Source: Myxococcus sp. RHSTA-1-4
Lineage (GTDB): Bacteria > Myxococcota > Myxococcia > Myxococcales > Myxococcaceae
NCBI RefSeq assembly: GCF_020037125.1
Contig: NZ_JAIQDG010000019.1
Span: 1 to 64,000, forward strand
DNA: 64,000 nt
Reading direction: 5' to 3'
The position numbers and the translations under genes are program-made. This document shows positions 45,529 to 53,695 of this stretch, piece by piece; the first letter of the stretch is position 1, and each line of letters starts with the position of its first letter. The notes under the pieces were generated by a model that saw only the letters and a list, made by a program, of their open reading frames with translations, did not search any database and was not told the DNA's origin.

Positions 45529-46131
45529 GTGGCGCACCATTTCTACGACATTGGCATTGCAGATGTCCCTCAGTGGTGTCTGGGACTGCCCGTCCCAGCA
45601 TCGGGTGGCGAGTTGGATGACCCGTGGATGTTTGGCGACGGTAGGCTGCTGCCAGATCCAGGACCGCTCAAGACCCGGCCACTCCACGGCGGCCCCCAGC
45701 GCTCCTTCTCGGTGGCCAACTCCGGGAGAGCGCCCATCGCAGATGAGTTGGTCGCGCGTGCCTTCCGTGAACTCGCGCCCAACGACGTCCAGGTGTTCCC
45801 TGTAGACGTCGAAGGGGCGGCGAAGCCGCTCTACATCATCAACGCAACAAAGTGCTTCAAGTGCGTTGATGAAGCGAACTCCAGAGAGGTCCAGCTCTAT
45901 CCTCCAAACGGCGCTGCACCTGAACGGGCGGGCGAATACCGCTCCATCTCCGGGCTGCGGATAGACACCTCGAAAATCGAAAACGCGCGTGTCTTCCGGA
46001 TTCAGGGCTATCGGTCAGCCTTCATCGTGTCCGAGGAAATCAAGAACGCGCTTGAGGGAATCGGGAACCTTGGAGTGCATTTCGAGCGTGTGACAGGGCA
46101 TCGTGGAGGACACGCTGACCAGCGAGCCTGA
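45529..46131 (+). CDS. Imm11-like (DUF1629-type) immunity protein, orphan
   Basis: This is 200 residues from a GTG at 45529 (VAHHFYDIGIADVPQW). The order of segments, DDPWMFGDG with PDPGPL, FRELAPNDVQVFPVDVEGAAKP, LYIINATKCFKCVDEANS, EYRSISGLRIDTSKIENARVFR, AFIVSEEIKNALE and a final VHFERV, matches Imm11-family proteins that are numerous in myxobacteria and usually sit beside polymorphic toxin genes. Here no toxin gene adjoins it on either side. Base composition is visibly lower in GC than the neighbours and codons with A/T at third position are common, suggesting acquisition. Neutralisation of an incoming toxin is the likely role, by family inference. Confidence 0.82.
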   Translation: MAHHFYDIGIADVPQWCLGLPVPASGGELDDPWMFGDGRLLPDPGPLKTRPLHGGPQRSFSVANSGRAPIADELVARAFRELAPNDVQVFPVDVEGAAKPLYIINATKCFKCVDEANSREVQLYPPNGAAPERAGEYRSISGLRIDTSKIENARVFRIQGYRSAFIVSEEIKNALEGIGNLGVHFERVTGHRGGHADQRA

Positions 46132-46201
46132 ATGGCGAGAATTCAGCGCTGGCACGCCCATCCGTCACAGTCTCTGAACGAATACTCCGGCCACTTCCAC
46201 C

Positions 46202-47143
46202 TCAGCCGCCATGCACGAGACGCAGCGCGCTGCGCGAGGAGGGCACGGCCGAGGCCATCACCGCCGGCACCGGCCATTCGCCGCGCGGGCGGCCTTCCGC
46301 GATGAAGTCCACCGCGGGCGCCACCACCTCCGGCGAGTACAGGATGCGGTAGTGGCCCAGCCCCTCCGTGCGCGTCAGCGTCGCGCCCGGCCACGCCTGG
46401 GCCACCGCCTCGCCCGCCGCCAGCGGCACCTCACGGTCCCCCACGTCGTGGAAGATGCGCAGCGGCACGCGCAGCAGGCCCACGAAGTTCGGCAGCGCCA
46501 AATCCCTCATCCGCATGTCGAACCGCGTCTCGATGCGCGCCTGGATTCGCCGCTGGACGCCGTCGGACAGGCCCATCGCCTTCCCGAAGGCCCAGATACC
46601 TCCGCGCGGGTCCGAGGGCGGTGACAGGAACACCGCGCGCTCCGCCTTCAGCCCGTCCCGCATCGCCACCGCCGTGGCCGACGCGCCGAGCGAGTGCGCC
46701 ACCACCGCGAACGGCCCGCCCGTCGCGCGCCCCACCTCCGCCACCAACTCCGCCATCTCCGGCAGCGAGCTGCGGCGTCCGGACGACACCCCGTGCCCCG
46801 GCGCGTCGTACGCCACCACGGAGAAGCCCGCCTCCACCAGCGGTGCCACGAAGGCCGTGAGCTGCCCGCCGTAGCCGCTCCACCCGTGCACCAGCAGCAC
46901 CCGGGGGCCCTCGCCCCAGCTCCACACCGCCACCTGCTCGCCCGCCAGCTTCAGCATCCGCTGCTGCCCCTTCGCCAGCACCGCCTCCGCCGTGCGCGAG
47001 CGCCGCGTCCGCCGGGGCGTCAGGAACAGCCGCTCCCCCCACGACGCCGCCAGCCCCGGCGCCACCACCCCCAGGCTCCGCGCCGTCGCCCGCACTCCCC
47101 ACAGCGCCATCTTCGTCCGAACGTTCGTGCTATTTTCTGCCAT
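46202..47143 (-). CDS. Alpha/beta hydrolase
   Basis: This is 313 residues. The hydrolase core runs from about residue 75. VLLVHGWSGYGGQL is the oxyanion strand-loop, VVAHSLGASATAVAM carries the nucleophile Ser in a variant AHSLGAS elbow, HDVGDREVPL gives the acid and EGLGHYRILY the His. It is probably a cytoplasmic esterase/lipase-like enzyme of unknown substrate. GAGGAGG eight bases before 47143 selects this start. The first codons overlap a perfect palindrome CGAACGTTCG (47118-47127), which belongs to a motif shared with the tetR promoter. Being 36 bases after tetR, it is likely both co-transcribed and repressed by that TetR protein. Confidence 0.92.
   Translation of the reverse strand: MAENSTNVRTKMALWGVRATARSLGVVAPGLAASWGERLFLTPRRTRRSRTAEAVLAKGQQRMLKLAGEQVAVWSWGEGPRVLLVHGWSGYGGQLTAFVAPLVEAGFSVVAYDAPGHGVSSGRRSSLPEMAELVAEVGRATGGPFAVVAHSLGASATAVAMRDGLKAERAVFLSPPSDPRGGIWAFGKAMGLSDGVQRRIQARIETRFDMRMRDLALPNFVGLLRVPLRIFHDVGDREVPLAAGEAVAQAWPGATLTRTEGLGHYRILYSPEVVAPAVDFIAEGRPRGEWPVPAVMASAVPSSRSALRLVHGG
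47118..47138. promoter_or_regulatory. Putative TetR operator inside the hydrolase 5' coding region
   Basis: AACGTTCGTGCTATTTTC here matches AACGGTCGTGCTTTTTCC at 47793-47810 in the tetR promoter at nearly every position and in the same orientation. The core CGAACGTTCG is a perfect 10-bp palindrome. A second binding site for the adjacent TetR regulator is the simplest reading. Confidence 0.5.
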
Positions 47144-47179
47144 GACGAGGGCCTCCTCGAAGGACTCCAGAATGAAGAA

Positions 47180-47779
47180 TCAGTGGGCGGGGGCCCGGGC
47201 GGCGGCGAGCAGCGCCTCGAAGGCGCGCCGGGCGCGCGTCTCCGCCTGGGGGTCTCTCATCAGCCGCTTCGCGTGGTGGAAGCCCAGCATCACCGCGTAC
47301 TCGTCGTGGGCGAACTGCTCCACGTCCACGTCCTCGCGGAAGTGCCCTTCCGCCACGGCGATGCGCGCGGCCTGCGCCAGCACGTCCAGCCAGTCCCGCT
47401 GCGTCTGCACCAGCTTGTCCCGCGCGGGCCCGGGTGAGTCATCCAACTCCACCGACGCCGCCACGAAGATGCAGCCGCCCTCGAGGAGCTGGTCCTTGTC
47501 CCACGCCAGCCAGCCCTCGAAGAGGGCGCGCACCCGGGGCTCGCCGCGGGGCTTCGTCAGCGCCGGGCGGATGACGCGCTCGGTGAAGAGCGCGGTGGCG
47601 GTCTCCAGCACCTGCACCTGGAGGACCGCCTTGGACTTGAAGTGCGCGAAGAGGCCGCTCTTGGAGAGGTTCAGCTCCTCCGCCAGCCCGCCGATGCTCA
47701 GACCCTCCAGGCCCACCCGGCTCGCCAGCCGGACGGCCCGTTCGAGAATGGTCTGGTGCGTGAGCTCGCCCTTCCGCAT
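47180..47779 (-). CDS. TetR-family transcriptional regulator
   Basis: This is 199 residues. The N-terminal helix-turn-helix is classic (TILERAVRLASRVGLEGLSIGGLAEELNLSKSGLFAHFKSKAVL, about residues 10-53); the C-terminal helical domain would bind ligand and dimerise. It is a probable repressor of itself and of the downstream alpha/beta hydrolase. The ATG is preceded by CTCCTCC rather than a ribosome site, but a good promoter ends about seven bases before it, so the mRNA may be leaderless. The gene sits between the globin gene (42-base gap) and the hydrolase (36-base gap), all on the minus strand. Confidence 0.95.
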   Translation of the reverse strand: MRKGELTHQTILERAVRLASRVGLEGLSIGGLAEELNLSKSGLFAHFKSKAVLQVQVLETATALFTERVIRPALTKPRGEPRVRALFEGWLAWDKDQLLEGGCIFVAASVELDDSPGPARDKLVQTQRDWLDVLAQAARIAVAEGHFREDVDVEQFAHDEYAVMLGFHHAKRLMRDPQAETRARRAFEALLAAARAPAH

Positions 47780-47785
47780 GGAGGA

Positions 47786-47814
47786 GATATAAAACGGTCG
47801 TGCTTTTTCCGCAA
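47786..47814 (-). promoter_or_regulatory. tetR promoter with embedded operator-like motif
   Basis: On the minus strand, TTGCGG (47814-47809) and TATATC (47791-47786) are separated by exactly 17 bases. The expected transcription start falls at or one base from the tetR ATG. The motif shared with the hydrolase 5' end lies between the two hexamers, where a repressor would block polymerase. Confidence 0.6.
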
Positions 47815-47821
47815 CCGGGGC

Positions 47822-48262
47822 TCAGCCCTCGGTGTTGCGGAGGAAGTCCGCCACGTTGGCGAAGCGCTCATCGAGGAAGCGGCGCAGCCCGCCGGTGATG
47901 CCTCGCGCGTCCATGGCCTTGCGCATGCAGCGCAGCCAGGCGTCACGCATGGCCGTGTCCACCGGCACGTGCGCGTGGCGCATGCGCAGGCGGGGGTGGC
48001 CGTGGCGCTCCATATAATGTTGCGGGCCCCCCAGCCAGCCGATGAGGAACAGGCCGAAGCGCTCGCGGATGCCGGCGTTCACCCGGCCGTGCTCGTCCAG
48101 CTCGTGCAGCTTCGCCAGCGCCGGCTCGTCGGCGTCCATGGCGTCATAGAAGGCGTAGGCCAGCGCGCGCACCTGCTCCTCACCGCCCAGGCGGTGGTAC
48201 GGCAGGTCGTCCATGGAGGGGACCCAGTCATCCGAGGTGGGCATCTTCAGTTCAACGGACAT
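47822..48262 (-). CDS. Group II truncated hemoglobin-like protein
   Basis: This is 146 residues. The short 2-over-2 globin fold is seen from LGGEEQVRALAYAFYDAMDADEPALAKLHE through RFGLFLIGWLGGPQHYMERHGHPRLRMRHAHVPVDTAMRDAWLRCMRKAMD. The His in RMRHAHVPV is the likely proximal haem ligand and the Trp in DAWLRCM is conserved in group II. It would bind O2 or NO in the cytoplasm. I start at 48262 (MSVELKMPTSDD); the much longer open frame upstream is antisense to a lipoprotein gene and not real. It is upstream of tetR on the same strand, but tetR has its own promoter. Confidence 0.94.
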   Translation of the reverse strand: MSVELKMPTSDDWVPSMDDLPYHRLGGEEQVRALAYAFYDAMDADEPALAKLHELDEHGRVNAGIRERFGLFLIGWLGGPQHYMERHGHPRLRMRHAHVPVDTAMRDAWLRCMRKAMDARGITGGLRRFLDERFANVADFLRNTEG

Positions 48263-48568
48263 GACTTCCTTCAACGGCAGGAGTGACTTCGTCCATCCTG
48301 ACCGGCTCTCGAGCCCCGGGCACCTGGGAATCGCGCCGGGGAAGTAGCCAGGGTGGCAGGCGGTACGCGCCTTCACCGTGAACCTGCCGCGCCCCATGCC
48401 CCCGGCGGACCAGGGCGGCACGGGCCAGGCGACAGGGTAGGCACAGCACCTCCCTGGGTCACAATCCATCCCTTGATGCTGGATTTTTGCACCCATAGGC
48501 TCAAGCCGCTTGAAGCCCCGCCTGCGAGAGTTCTCTCTTGAACTCAGGGCGGGTGCGAGGAGAGCCGC
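48263..48568. other. Divergent promoter region
   Basis: It separates the leftward globin gene from the rightward propeller lipoprotein. It holds a convincing rightward promoter (48473-48501), a TCAAGCCGCTTGA palindrome (48501-48513) directly after its -10, and a GAGGAGAG ribosome site before the TTG start. No leftward promoter stands out. Confidence 0.5.
48473..48501 (+). promoter_or_regulatory. Sigma70-type promoter of the lipoprotein pair
   Basis: TTGATG (48473-48478), a 17-base spacer containing a T5 run, and TAGGCT (48496-48501). A 13-bp palindrome overlaps the base after the -10 and may be an operator. The leader would be about 60 bases. Confidence 0.55.
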
Positions 48569-49714
48569 TTGAATCTCACATCGCAGTATTTTCCGACCTC
48601 CGCCCGGCGGCTGCTGGCGGCGGTCCTCCTGTTGGGTGCCGCCGGCTGTGGTGACGGCACCGACCCCACCTCGATGAAGGCGGTGAACATCGGCTTCCCA
48701 CCGGTGGGCCGGACCCTTGGCGCGCTCGCCGTGACGGATGACGGCCACGCCTACGTGAACCTGCAGTCCTCCATGGGCCTGTGGAAGCTCCAGGGCTCGC
48801 TCGAGGAGGACACCCAGGTCTGGGTGCAGCGTAGCGACGTCGCCGGCAACATCATGGACCTGCCCCGCACCGTCCCGGGCCTCGGCATCATCGCCTCCGT
48901 GAGCGAGAACGGGACGAACGGGTACATCGAGCGGTACCGCGTCCTCACCGAGGACGGCTTCACGCCCGTCCCCACGCTCGCCGACGGCGGCCGGGTGATG
49001 CCGGTGCTGAAGACGCCTGGCGGCGCGATGCTCGGCATGGCGGGCTCGGCCAGCGGCTTCCGGCCGCTGCAGCGGCTCGCCCCGGGAGCCTCGGTGTGGG
49101 AGGAGATTCCCAACACCCCGCCGAGCGCCGGCACTACCTCCGCGCCCGTGAGCGCCGTGCTCCACCCCAACGGGAAGGTCTACGCCACCAACGGCTCGCG
49201 CATCTTCGAGCTGCCTGCGGACCTGTCGAGCGCGACGAAGATTTTCGACTGTGACACGCGCGAGCTGGGGAGCTGCAACGCCTCCTCCAACGTCATCGGC
49301 GGCCTCCGCATCGACGGCGAAGGCCACATGACGCTCGCGGTGATGAACGACGAGCCGGAGCTGTACACGTTCAAGCCCGGCGACGCGCGGCTCACGAAGC
49401 GCGCCATCGTCCGCTCGCCCGTCAACGACCAGAGCTACTTCGGCAGGCCCTTCGCGATGGTCGTCGACAAGGACAACAACGCGTACGTCGCGATGCGCAC
49501 GGAGCAGATTGGCGGCGAGGGCCACGTGCTCGCCCACCGCGCGGGCGACAAGCAGACCGAGTGGGTCACCGTCGTCACGGGCCTGCCGCGCGTGCTCAAC
49601 ATGGTCATGGACGGCAAGGACGGCATCTGGTTGTGGGACCACAGCGACTCGCACACGGGCCTGTGGAAGCTGGTGGACGAGGACCTGGAGTGCCCCAAAT
49701 GCGTCGCGCGATGA
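48569..49714 (+). CDS. Propeller-like lipoprotein, function unknown
   Basis: This is 381 residues from a TTG start with AGGAGAG six bases upstream. The signal segment RLLAAVLLLGAAGC gives a lipid-anchored Cys about residue 27. The mature part shows repeated strand motifs of a beta-propeller (ALAVTDDGHAYVNLQ, PVSAVLHPNGKVYATNG, GGLRIDGEGHMTLAV, AMVVDKDNNAYVAM, NMVMDGKDGIWLWD). Two Cys pairs occur (DCDTRELGSC and the terminal CPKC). No enzyme motif is seen. It overlaps the next lipoprotein gene by four bases (ATGA), so the two are made together. A role as paired surface or periplasmic proteins is inference. Confidence 0.87.
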   Translation: MNLTSQYFPTSARRLLAAVLLLGAAGCGDGTDPTSMKAVNIGFPPVGRTLGALAVTDDGHAYVNLQSSMGLWKLQGSLEEDTQVWVQRSDVAGNIMDLPRTVPGLGIIASVSENGTNGYIERYRVLTEDGFTPVPTLADGGRVMPVLKTPGGAMLGMAGSASGFRPLQRLAPGASVWEEIPNTPPSAGTTSAPVSAVLHPNGKVYATNGSRIFELPADLSSATKIFDCDTRELGSCNASSNVIGGLRIDGEGHMTLAVMNDEPELYTFKPGDARLTKRAIVRSPVNDQSYFGRPFAMVVDKDNNAYVAMRTEQIGGEGHVLAHRAGDKQTEWVTVVTGLPRVLNMVMDGKDGIWLWDHSDSHTGLWKLVDEDLECPKCVAR

Positions 49715-50712
49715 GCTCTATCGGAAACGTGGGCCGGCTGCTGCTCGTGGCGCTGCTCGCCGCGTGCGGGGACGAGGCGACCCGCATCGACCTGGAGGCC
49801 ATGGAAGAGGTCGCGTCGTTCAAGACGTCGAGCTCGCCCACCGGCGCCGCCTTCGACGTCGAGGAGCTCGACGGCGTCGTCTGGGTGCGTGACAGCTACG
49901 GCCTCCAGATGTACCGCCTCCACTCCGGCGAGGACGCGGAGCACCTGGGGGCCTTGAGGGTGGAGCCCCAGTCACCGCAGGCGGGCAACCACCTCGCCGT
50001 GAAGAAGGGGCTGGTCGCGGTGGGACATGGCGCCCGCGTGGTGCTCTTCGCATACGACTCCGGAGATGCACCCAACCCGCGGCAGATTGCGGCGTTCAGC
50101 TCGGGCGGCACCGGCGTCGGACAGCTCACCTTCGACGGCAACTGGCTGTATTACGCCGGCCTCGAGGCGGGCGTGCGGCGCGTGGACGTGTCGACGCCGT
50201 CGGAGCCGGGCGCACCGGAAATCATCTCCCCGGCGTACGCGAAGTCCATCCACCTGGAGGGCGGCCGGCTGTACGCGGGCGGCTCCGACGGGCTGACCAT
50301 CGTCTCGCTGGACACGGGCCTGCAGCGGCTCGGCACCGTGAAGGTGCCGATGATGAGCGACCTGGCGCTGTACGACGGCCGCTGGCTGTACGGCTCGGTG
50401 GGCGACGTGGGCGACACCGCCATCATCGACGTGAAGGACCCCGCGGCGCCGCGAGTGGCCAAGGCCGGCTTCGGGTCAGGCACCAACTCCGCCGGCATGC
50501 TGCTGAACGGAGACCAGCTCATCGTCCCGTCCGGCAGCACCGGACAGCTCAAGGACTACGACCTCGGCAACCCGGAGGCGCCGGACGTCCATCGGCTGGT
50601 GACGCCGATAGAGCGCTACTCCCGGTTCGTCACCCACGACCTGGCGCTGGCCGGAGACTACCTGCTGCTCGCGCACGACCAGGGCTTCTTCGTCTTCCGC
50701 CGCCACGACTGA
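49711..50712 (+). CDS. LVIVD-like beta-propeller lipoprotein
   Basis: This is 333 residues. I choose the ATG at 49711 because it overlaps the upstream stop as ATGA. The signal GRLLLVALLAAC provides a lipobox (Cys18). The body has repeated blades: GLVAVGHGARVVLFAYD, NWLYYAGLEAGVRRVDVSTPSEPG, GRLYAGGSDGLTIVSLD, RWLYGSVGDVGDTAIIDVKDPAAPR and YLLLAHDQGFFVFRR, similar to LVIVD-repeat proteins of the bacterial surface. No catalytic residues are recognised. It is the second gene of a pair; a hairpin at 50726-50744 follows between convergent stops. Confidence 0.88.
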   Translation: MSSIGNVGRLLLVALLAACGDEATRIDLEAMEEVASFKTSSSPTGAAFDVEELDGVVWVRDSYGLQMYRLHSGEDAEHLGALRVEPQSPQAGNHLAVKKGLVAVGHGARVVLFAYDSGDAPNPRQIAAFSSGGTGVGQLTFDGNWLYYAGLEAGVRRVDVSTPSEPGAPEIISPAYAKSIHLEGGRLYAGGSDGLTIVSLDTGLQRLGTVKVPMMSDLALYDGRWLYGSVGDVGDTAIIDVKDPAAPRVAKAGFGSGTNSAGMLLNGDQLIVPSGSTGQLKDYDLGNPEAPDVHRLVTPIERYSRFVTHDLALAGDYLLLAHDQGFFVFRRHD

Positions 50713-50725
50713 GCCGGCCGGGCGT

Positions 50726-50744
50726 CCGCGCACACTCCGCGCGG
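50726..50744. terminator. Bidirectional hairpin between convergent genes
   Basis: CCGCGC (50726-50731) and GCGCGG (50739-50744) pair around a seven-base loop in the 52-base gap between the lipoprotein and exonuclease genes. No T-run follows on either strand. Confidence 0.4.
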
Positions 50745-50764
50745 GCGTCCGGTGGTTTCGCGCC

Positions 50765-51649
50765 CTACGCCGCCCAGCGCTTCGGGCGGCGCTTGAGGGT
50801 GGTGAGCCCCAGCCTGTCGCAGAGCGCCTCGTAGAGACCCTGGGGCACGCCCGCCCACTCCAGGTCCGCCAGGGACGCCGTGCCCGGCAGCGGCGCATCC
50901 GTCACCAGCGTGGCGAGCCGGCGGTACAGGAGCGCGTCCTCGCGGTGCTCGCGCAGCGTGGCGGCCAGCTTCTCCGCGCCGCGCGGGCGCACCTTCCACT
51001 CCGACGCGTCCGCCGGAATGGCCTCCAGGTGGCCGTAGGCGCCCAGCAGCGCGGACGCGCCCTTCTCACCGAAGCCCGGCAGCCCGGGGATGCCGTCCGC
51101 GTCGTCGCCCATCAGCGCCAGCAGGTCCGGCACGCTCGCGGGGGACACGCCCAGCTTCGCGCGCACGCCGTCCTCGTCGATTTCCTTCTCCTGCCGCCGG
51201 TCCACCTGCACCACCTTCTTGCCGCGCACGCACTGGCCCAGGTCCTTGTCCGGCGTGAGCAGCCGCACCTGCTCCACCTCGCCCGCCCAGCGCGCCGCGG
51301 CCGTGGCCAGCGCGTCGTCCGCCTCCTGCTCCTTCATGGACCACACCCTCACGCCCAGCGCGCGCACCGCCTCCTCCGCGAGGTCGAACTGCGCGTGCAG
51401 CTCCGGCGGCACGCCCTCGTCGCTCTTGTAGCCGGCGAACAGCGCGTTGCGGAACGAGCGGATGGGGTTGTCGAACGCCACCGCCACGTGCGTCACGCCC
51501 TCCGCCGCGTCGTGCAGCAGCGCGAGCAGCGAGGACATCAACCCCACCGTGGCCTTCACGTCCTTCCCGTCCGGCGCCGTGTGGCCGGGCCGGGGCGAGA
51601 AGTGGGCGCGATACAGCTCATAGGTACCGTCCACCAGGTGCAAGCGCAT
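50765..51649 (-). CDS. Stand-alone 5'-3' exonuclease (Pol I N-terminal-domain-like)
   Basis: This is 294 residues, matching the size of the 5'-nuclease domain of DNA polymerase I without the polymerase. MRLHLVDGTYELYRAHF gives the first metal Asp, VAVAFDNPIRSFRNALFAGYKSDE the arch region, EADDALATAA and LLTPDKDLGQCV further acidic ligands, and LALMGDDADGIPGLPGFGEKGASALL the H3TH DNA-binding motif. It removes RNA primers or flaps in DNA replication and repair. AGGGAG precedes the ATG at 51649. It is convergent with the lipoprotein pair and divergent from the DUF4398 gene. Confidence 0.95.
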   Translation of the reverse strand: MRLHLVDGTYELYRAHFSPRPGHTAPDGKDVKATVGLMSSLLALLHDAAEGVTHVAVAFDNPIRSFRNALFAGYKSDEGVPPELHAQFDLAEEAVRALGVRVWSMKEQEADDALATAAARWAGEVEQVRLLTPDKDLGQCVRGKKVVQVDRRQEKEIDEDGVRAKLGVSPASVPDLLALMGDDADGIPGLPGFGEKGASALLGAYGHLEAIPADASEWKVRPRGAEKLAATLREHREDALLYRRLATLVTDAPLPGTASLADLEWAGVPQGLYEALCDRLGLTTLKRRPKRWAA

Positions 51650-51862
51650 GCCGCTCCCTCTACCCTTCCCGGTGCGCCCCGGCCAGTCCGGTGGTGCGCG
51701 GTGACAAGGGACTTCATCCTCTGGGGCGACAGCGTACACGGCCGCCCGCCCCCTCTTCAGGCGACCCTATCTCCTGCGGATTGCCGGCCTGCGGGGAAGG
51801 GCTCACCTCTGGCTGTGGGCGCGGCGTCCCGCGCCCGGTGTCCCGACGGCTGGAGGTGAACC

Positions 51863-52222
51863 GTGCGCCCGAAGCTGCTTGCCGCCCTGCTGTGCCTGAC
51901 CGTGGTCGGGTGCGCCGGACAGCGTGTTGTTCCCGTTCCCAATGAGCGCCGCGTGGAGGCGGAGGCCTCGCTGAAGGCCGCGGAAGGAGCCGGCGCGGAC
52001 CGGATTCCCGAGGCCGCCCGGCACCTGGAGTACGCCCGGCAGCAGGTCTCCGACGCGGAGCGCCTGCTGGTGGAGGGCGAGGAAGAGGCCGCGGAGCTGC
52101 GCTTCATGCAGGCCGCGGCGGACGCGGACCTGGCGCACGCGCTGGCCCGCTCCATTCCCATCCAGCGGCAGGCGGACCGAGCCACCCAGCAGGCGGAGTC
52201 CCTCCGCCGCGGTCTCCAGTAG
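51863..52222 (+). CDS. DUF4398 lipoprotein
   Basis: This is 119 residues from a GTG with TGGAGGTG just upstream. The signal RPKLLAALLCLTVVGC gives Cys17. The rest is a helical hairpin: EAEASLKAAEGAGADRIPEAARHLEYARQQVSDAERLLVEGEEEAAELRFMQAAADADLAHALA, typical of DUF4398, a periplasmic helical domain often placed beside or fused to OmpA domains. It precedes the OmpA-DUF4398 gene by 24 bases and is probably co-transcribed with it. It shares the domain with the next protein's N-terminal part, so the pair may interact; this is inference. Confidence 0.9.
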   Translation: MRPKLLAALLCLTVVGCAGQRVVPVPNERRVEAEASLKAAEGAGADRIPEAARHLEYARQQVSDAERLLVEGEEEAAELRFMQAAADADLAHALARSIPIQRQADRATQQAESLRRGLQ

Positions 52223-52246
52223 CCGCCAGCCCGAGAGGAGAGCGTC

Positions 52247-53695
52247 ATGGTGCGTTGGAAGCATGGATGGAAGGCCCTCGCCGGGGCCACGGCGTTGGTG
52301 GCGGTGGGATGTGCGAGCGGACCGCCGCCGAAGGAGCTGACCGCGGCACGCGCGGCGTACCAGGAGCTGTCCACCAGCCCCGAGGGGCAGGCGCGCCCGG
52401 AGGACGTCGCGGACGCCCGCGACGCGCTGCTGGAAGCCGAGCGGGAGTATGACCGCAGCAAGGACTCGCCTCGCGCGCGCTCGCTGGCGTACGTGGCGCT
52501 CCGGAAGGCGGAGACCGCGGATGCGCGCGGCACGGCGGACCTCTCGGCGCGCCGCTTCGCGGAGGCGCAGGCGGCGATGAAGGAAGCGCAGGCACGCCAG
52601 CGCGAGCGCGTGGAGGCGGAGCTGGAGGCGGCGCGGCAGCAGCTCGCCCAGGCCGAGCGTGAGCGGCAGGAGGCGCTCGCGCAGCAGCAGCGGGCCTCGC
52701 AGCTCGCGCAGACGCAGCAGCAGGAGGCGGAGCGGCTGCGGGCGGATGCCCAGCGGCGCCAGCAGGAGGCGGAGCGGCTGAGGGTCCAGGCCCAGCAGCG
52801 GCAGGCGGAGGCGCAGCGGCTGGCCGCGGAGACGGCGCGGCGGCAGGAGGAGGAGCAGCGCCGCATGCAGGCCGAGGCCGAGGCGCAGCGGCTGGCGCAG
52901 CAGAACGTGGAGCTGCAGCAGCAGGCCGCGCAGCTCGAGCAGGAGCGCCAGGCGCGCGTGCAGGCGGAGCAGCAGGCCGAGCAGGAGCGCCAGGCGCGGC
53001 TGGAGGCGGAGCGCAAGGCCACCGAGGCGCTGACGCGGCTGGATGAGACGGCGAAGGACCTGAAGGTGCGGGAGGAGGCGCGCGGCCTGGTGGTGACGCT
53101 GTCCGGCAGCGTGCTCTTCGCCTCGGACGCGGTGGACCTGCTCCCGGCGGCGCGGGACAGGCTGACCCAGGTCGCGGACGTGCTGAAGCAGACGCAGAGC
53201 CCGTTACTCATCGAGGGGCACACGGACTCGCAGGGGCCGGACGACTACAACGAGGAGCTGTCCTACCGCCGCGCCGAGCGCGTGCGTGAGTTCCTCGTCT
53301 CGCAAGGCGTGCCCGCCGAACGTGTCCGCATCCGGGGCCTGGGCGAGTACCGGCCGGTGGCCACCAACACCTCGCCCGAGGGCCGGGCCAACAACCGGCG
53401 CGTGGAAATCATCATCGAGCGCGAGGCGCGGGCCATCGGTGGAAGTGGCGAGCAACCCGCGCCCCAGCAGGGCACGGGCGGCACGGGCACGGAGCAGCAG
53501 CCCGCGCCCCAGGGCTCGCAGGAGCCAGCGCCCCAGCAGGGCACGGGCGGCACGGGCACGCAGCAGCCCTCAGAGGGGACCGACGTGCAGGGGCCGGAGA
53601 GCGGCAGTCACACCCTGGACGGAGACATCGAAGGCGCCACCCCGCCGCGGCCCGGCGCCCAGCCCGGCCAGAGCGACACGCAGCCGCCTCGCTGA
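52247..53695 (+). CDS. OmpA-family lipoprotein with DUF4398 and long coiled coil
   Basis: This is 482 residues. A lipobox (VAVGC, Cys22) is followed by a DUF4398-like helical region (about 28-115) and a long Glu/Gln/Arg/Ala coiled coil (about 115-285), which may span the periplasm. The OmpA peptidoglycan-binding domain (about 290-395) has SVLFASDAVDLLP, EGHTDSQGPDDYNEELSYRRAERVREFL and RANNRRVEI. The C-terminal about 85 residues are Gly/Gln/Pro/Thr-rich with a repeated PAPQQGTGGTGT unit, probably disordered. It likely ties the outer membrane to the wall, like Pal. A ribosome site AGAGGAG precedes the ATG. Confidence 0.95.
   Translation: MVRWKHGWKALAGATALVAVGCASGPPPKELTAARAAYQELSTSPEGQARPEDVADARDALLEAEREYDRSKDSPRARSLAYVALRKAETADARGTADLSARRFAEAQAAMKEAQARQRERVEAELEAARQQLAQAERERQEALAQQQRASQLAQTQQQEAERLRADAQRRQQEAERLRVQAQQRQAEAQRLAAETARRQEEEQRRMQAEAEAQRLAQQNVELQQQAAQLEQERQARVQAEQQAEQERQARLEAERKATEALTRLDETAKDLKVREEARGLVVTLSGSVLFASDAVDLLPAARDRLTQVADVLKQTQSPLLIEGHTDSQGPDDYNEELSYRRAERVREFLVSQGVPAERVRIRGLGEYRPVATNTSPEGRANNRRVEIIIEREARAIGGSGEQPAPQQGTGGTGTEQQPAPQGSQEPAPQQGTGGTGTQQPSEGTDVQGPESGSHTLDGDIEGATPPRPGAQPGQSDTQPPR
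53459..53560 (+). repeat. Direct repeat in the OmpA protein tail
   Basis: A 33-bp sequence at 53459-53491, encoding the APQQGTGGTGT unit, recurs without visible change at 53528-53560, 69 bases on. The spacing is a multiple of three, so changes in copy number would keep the frame. Confidence 0.8.

Noticed and set aside
48263-49654. Upstream two-thirds of a 610-codon frame ending in the globin
   Set aside because: It is antisense to the propeller lipoprotein; only the last 146 codons have globin features.
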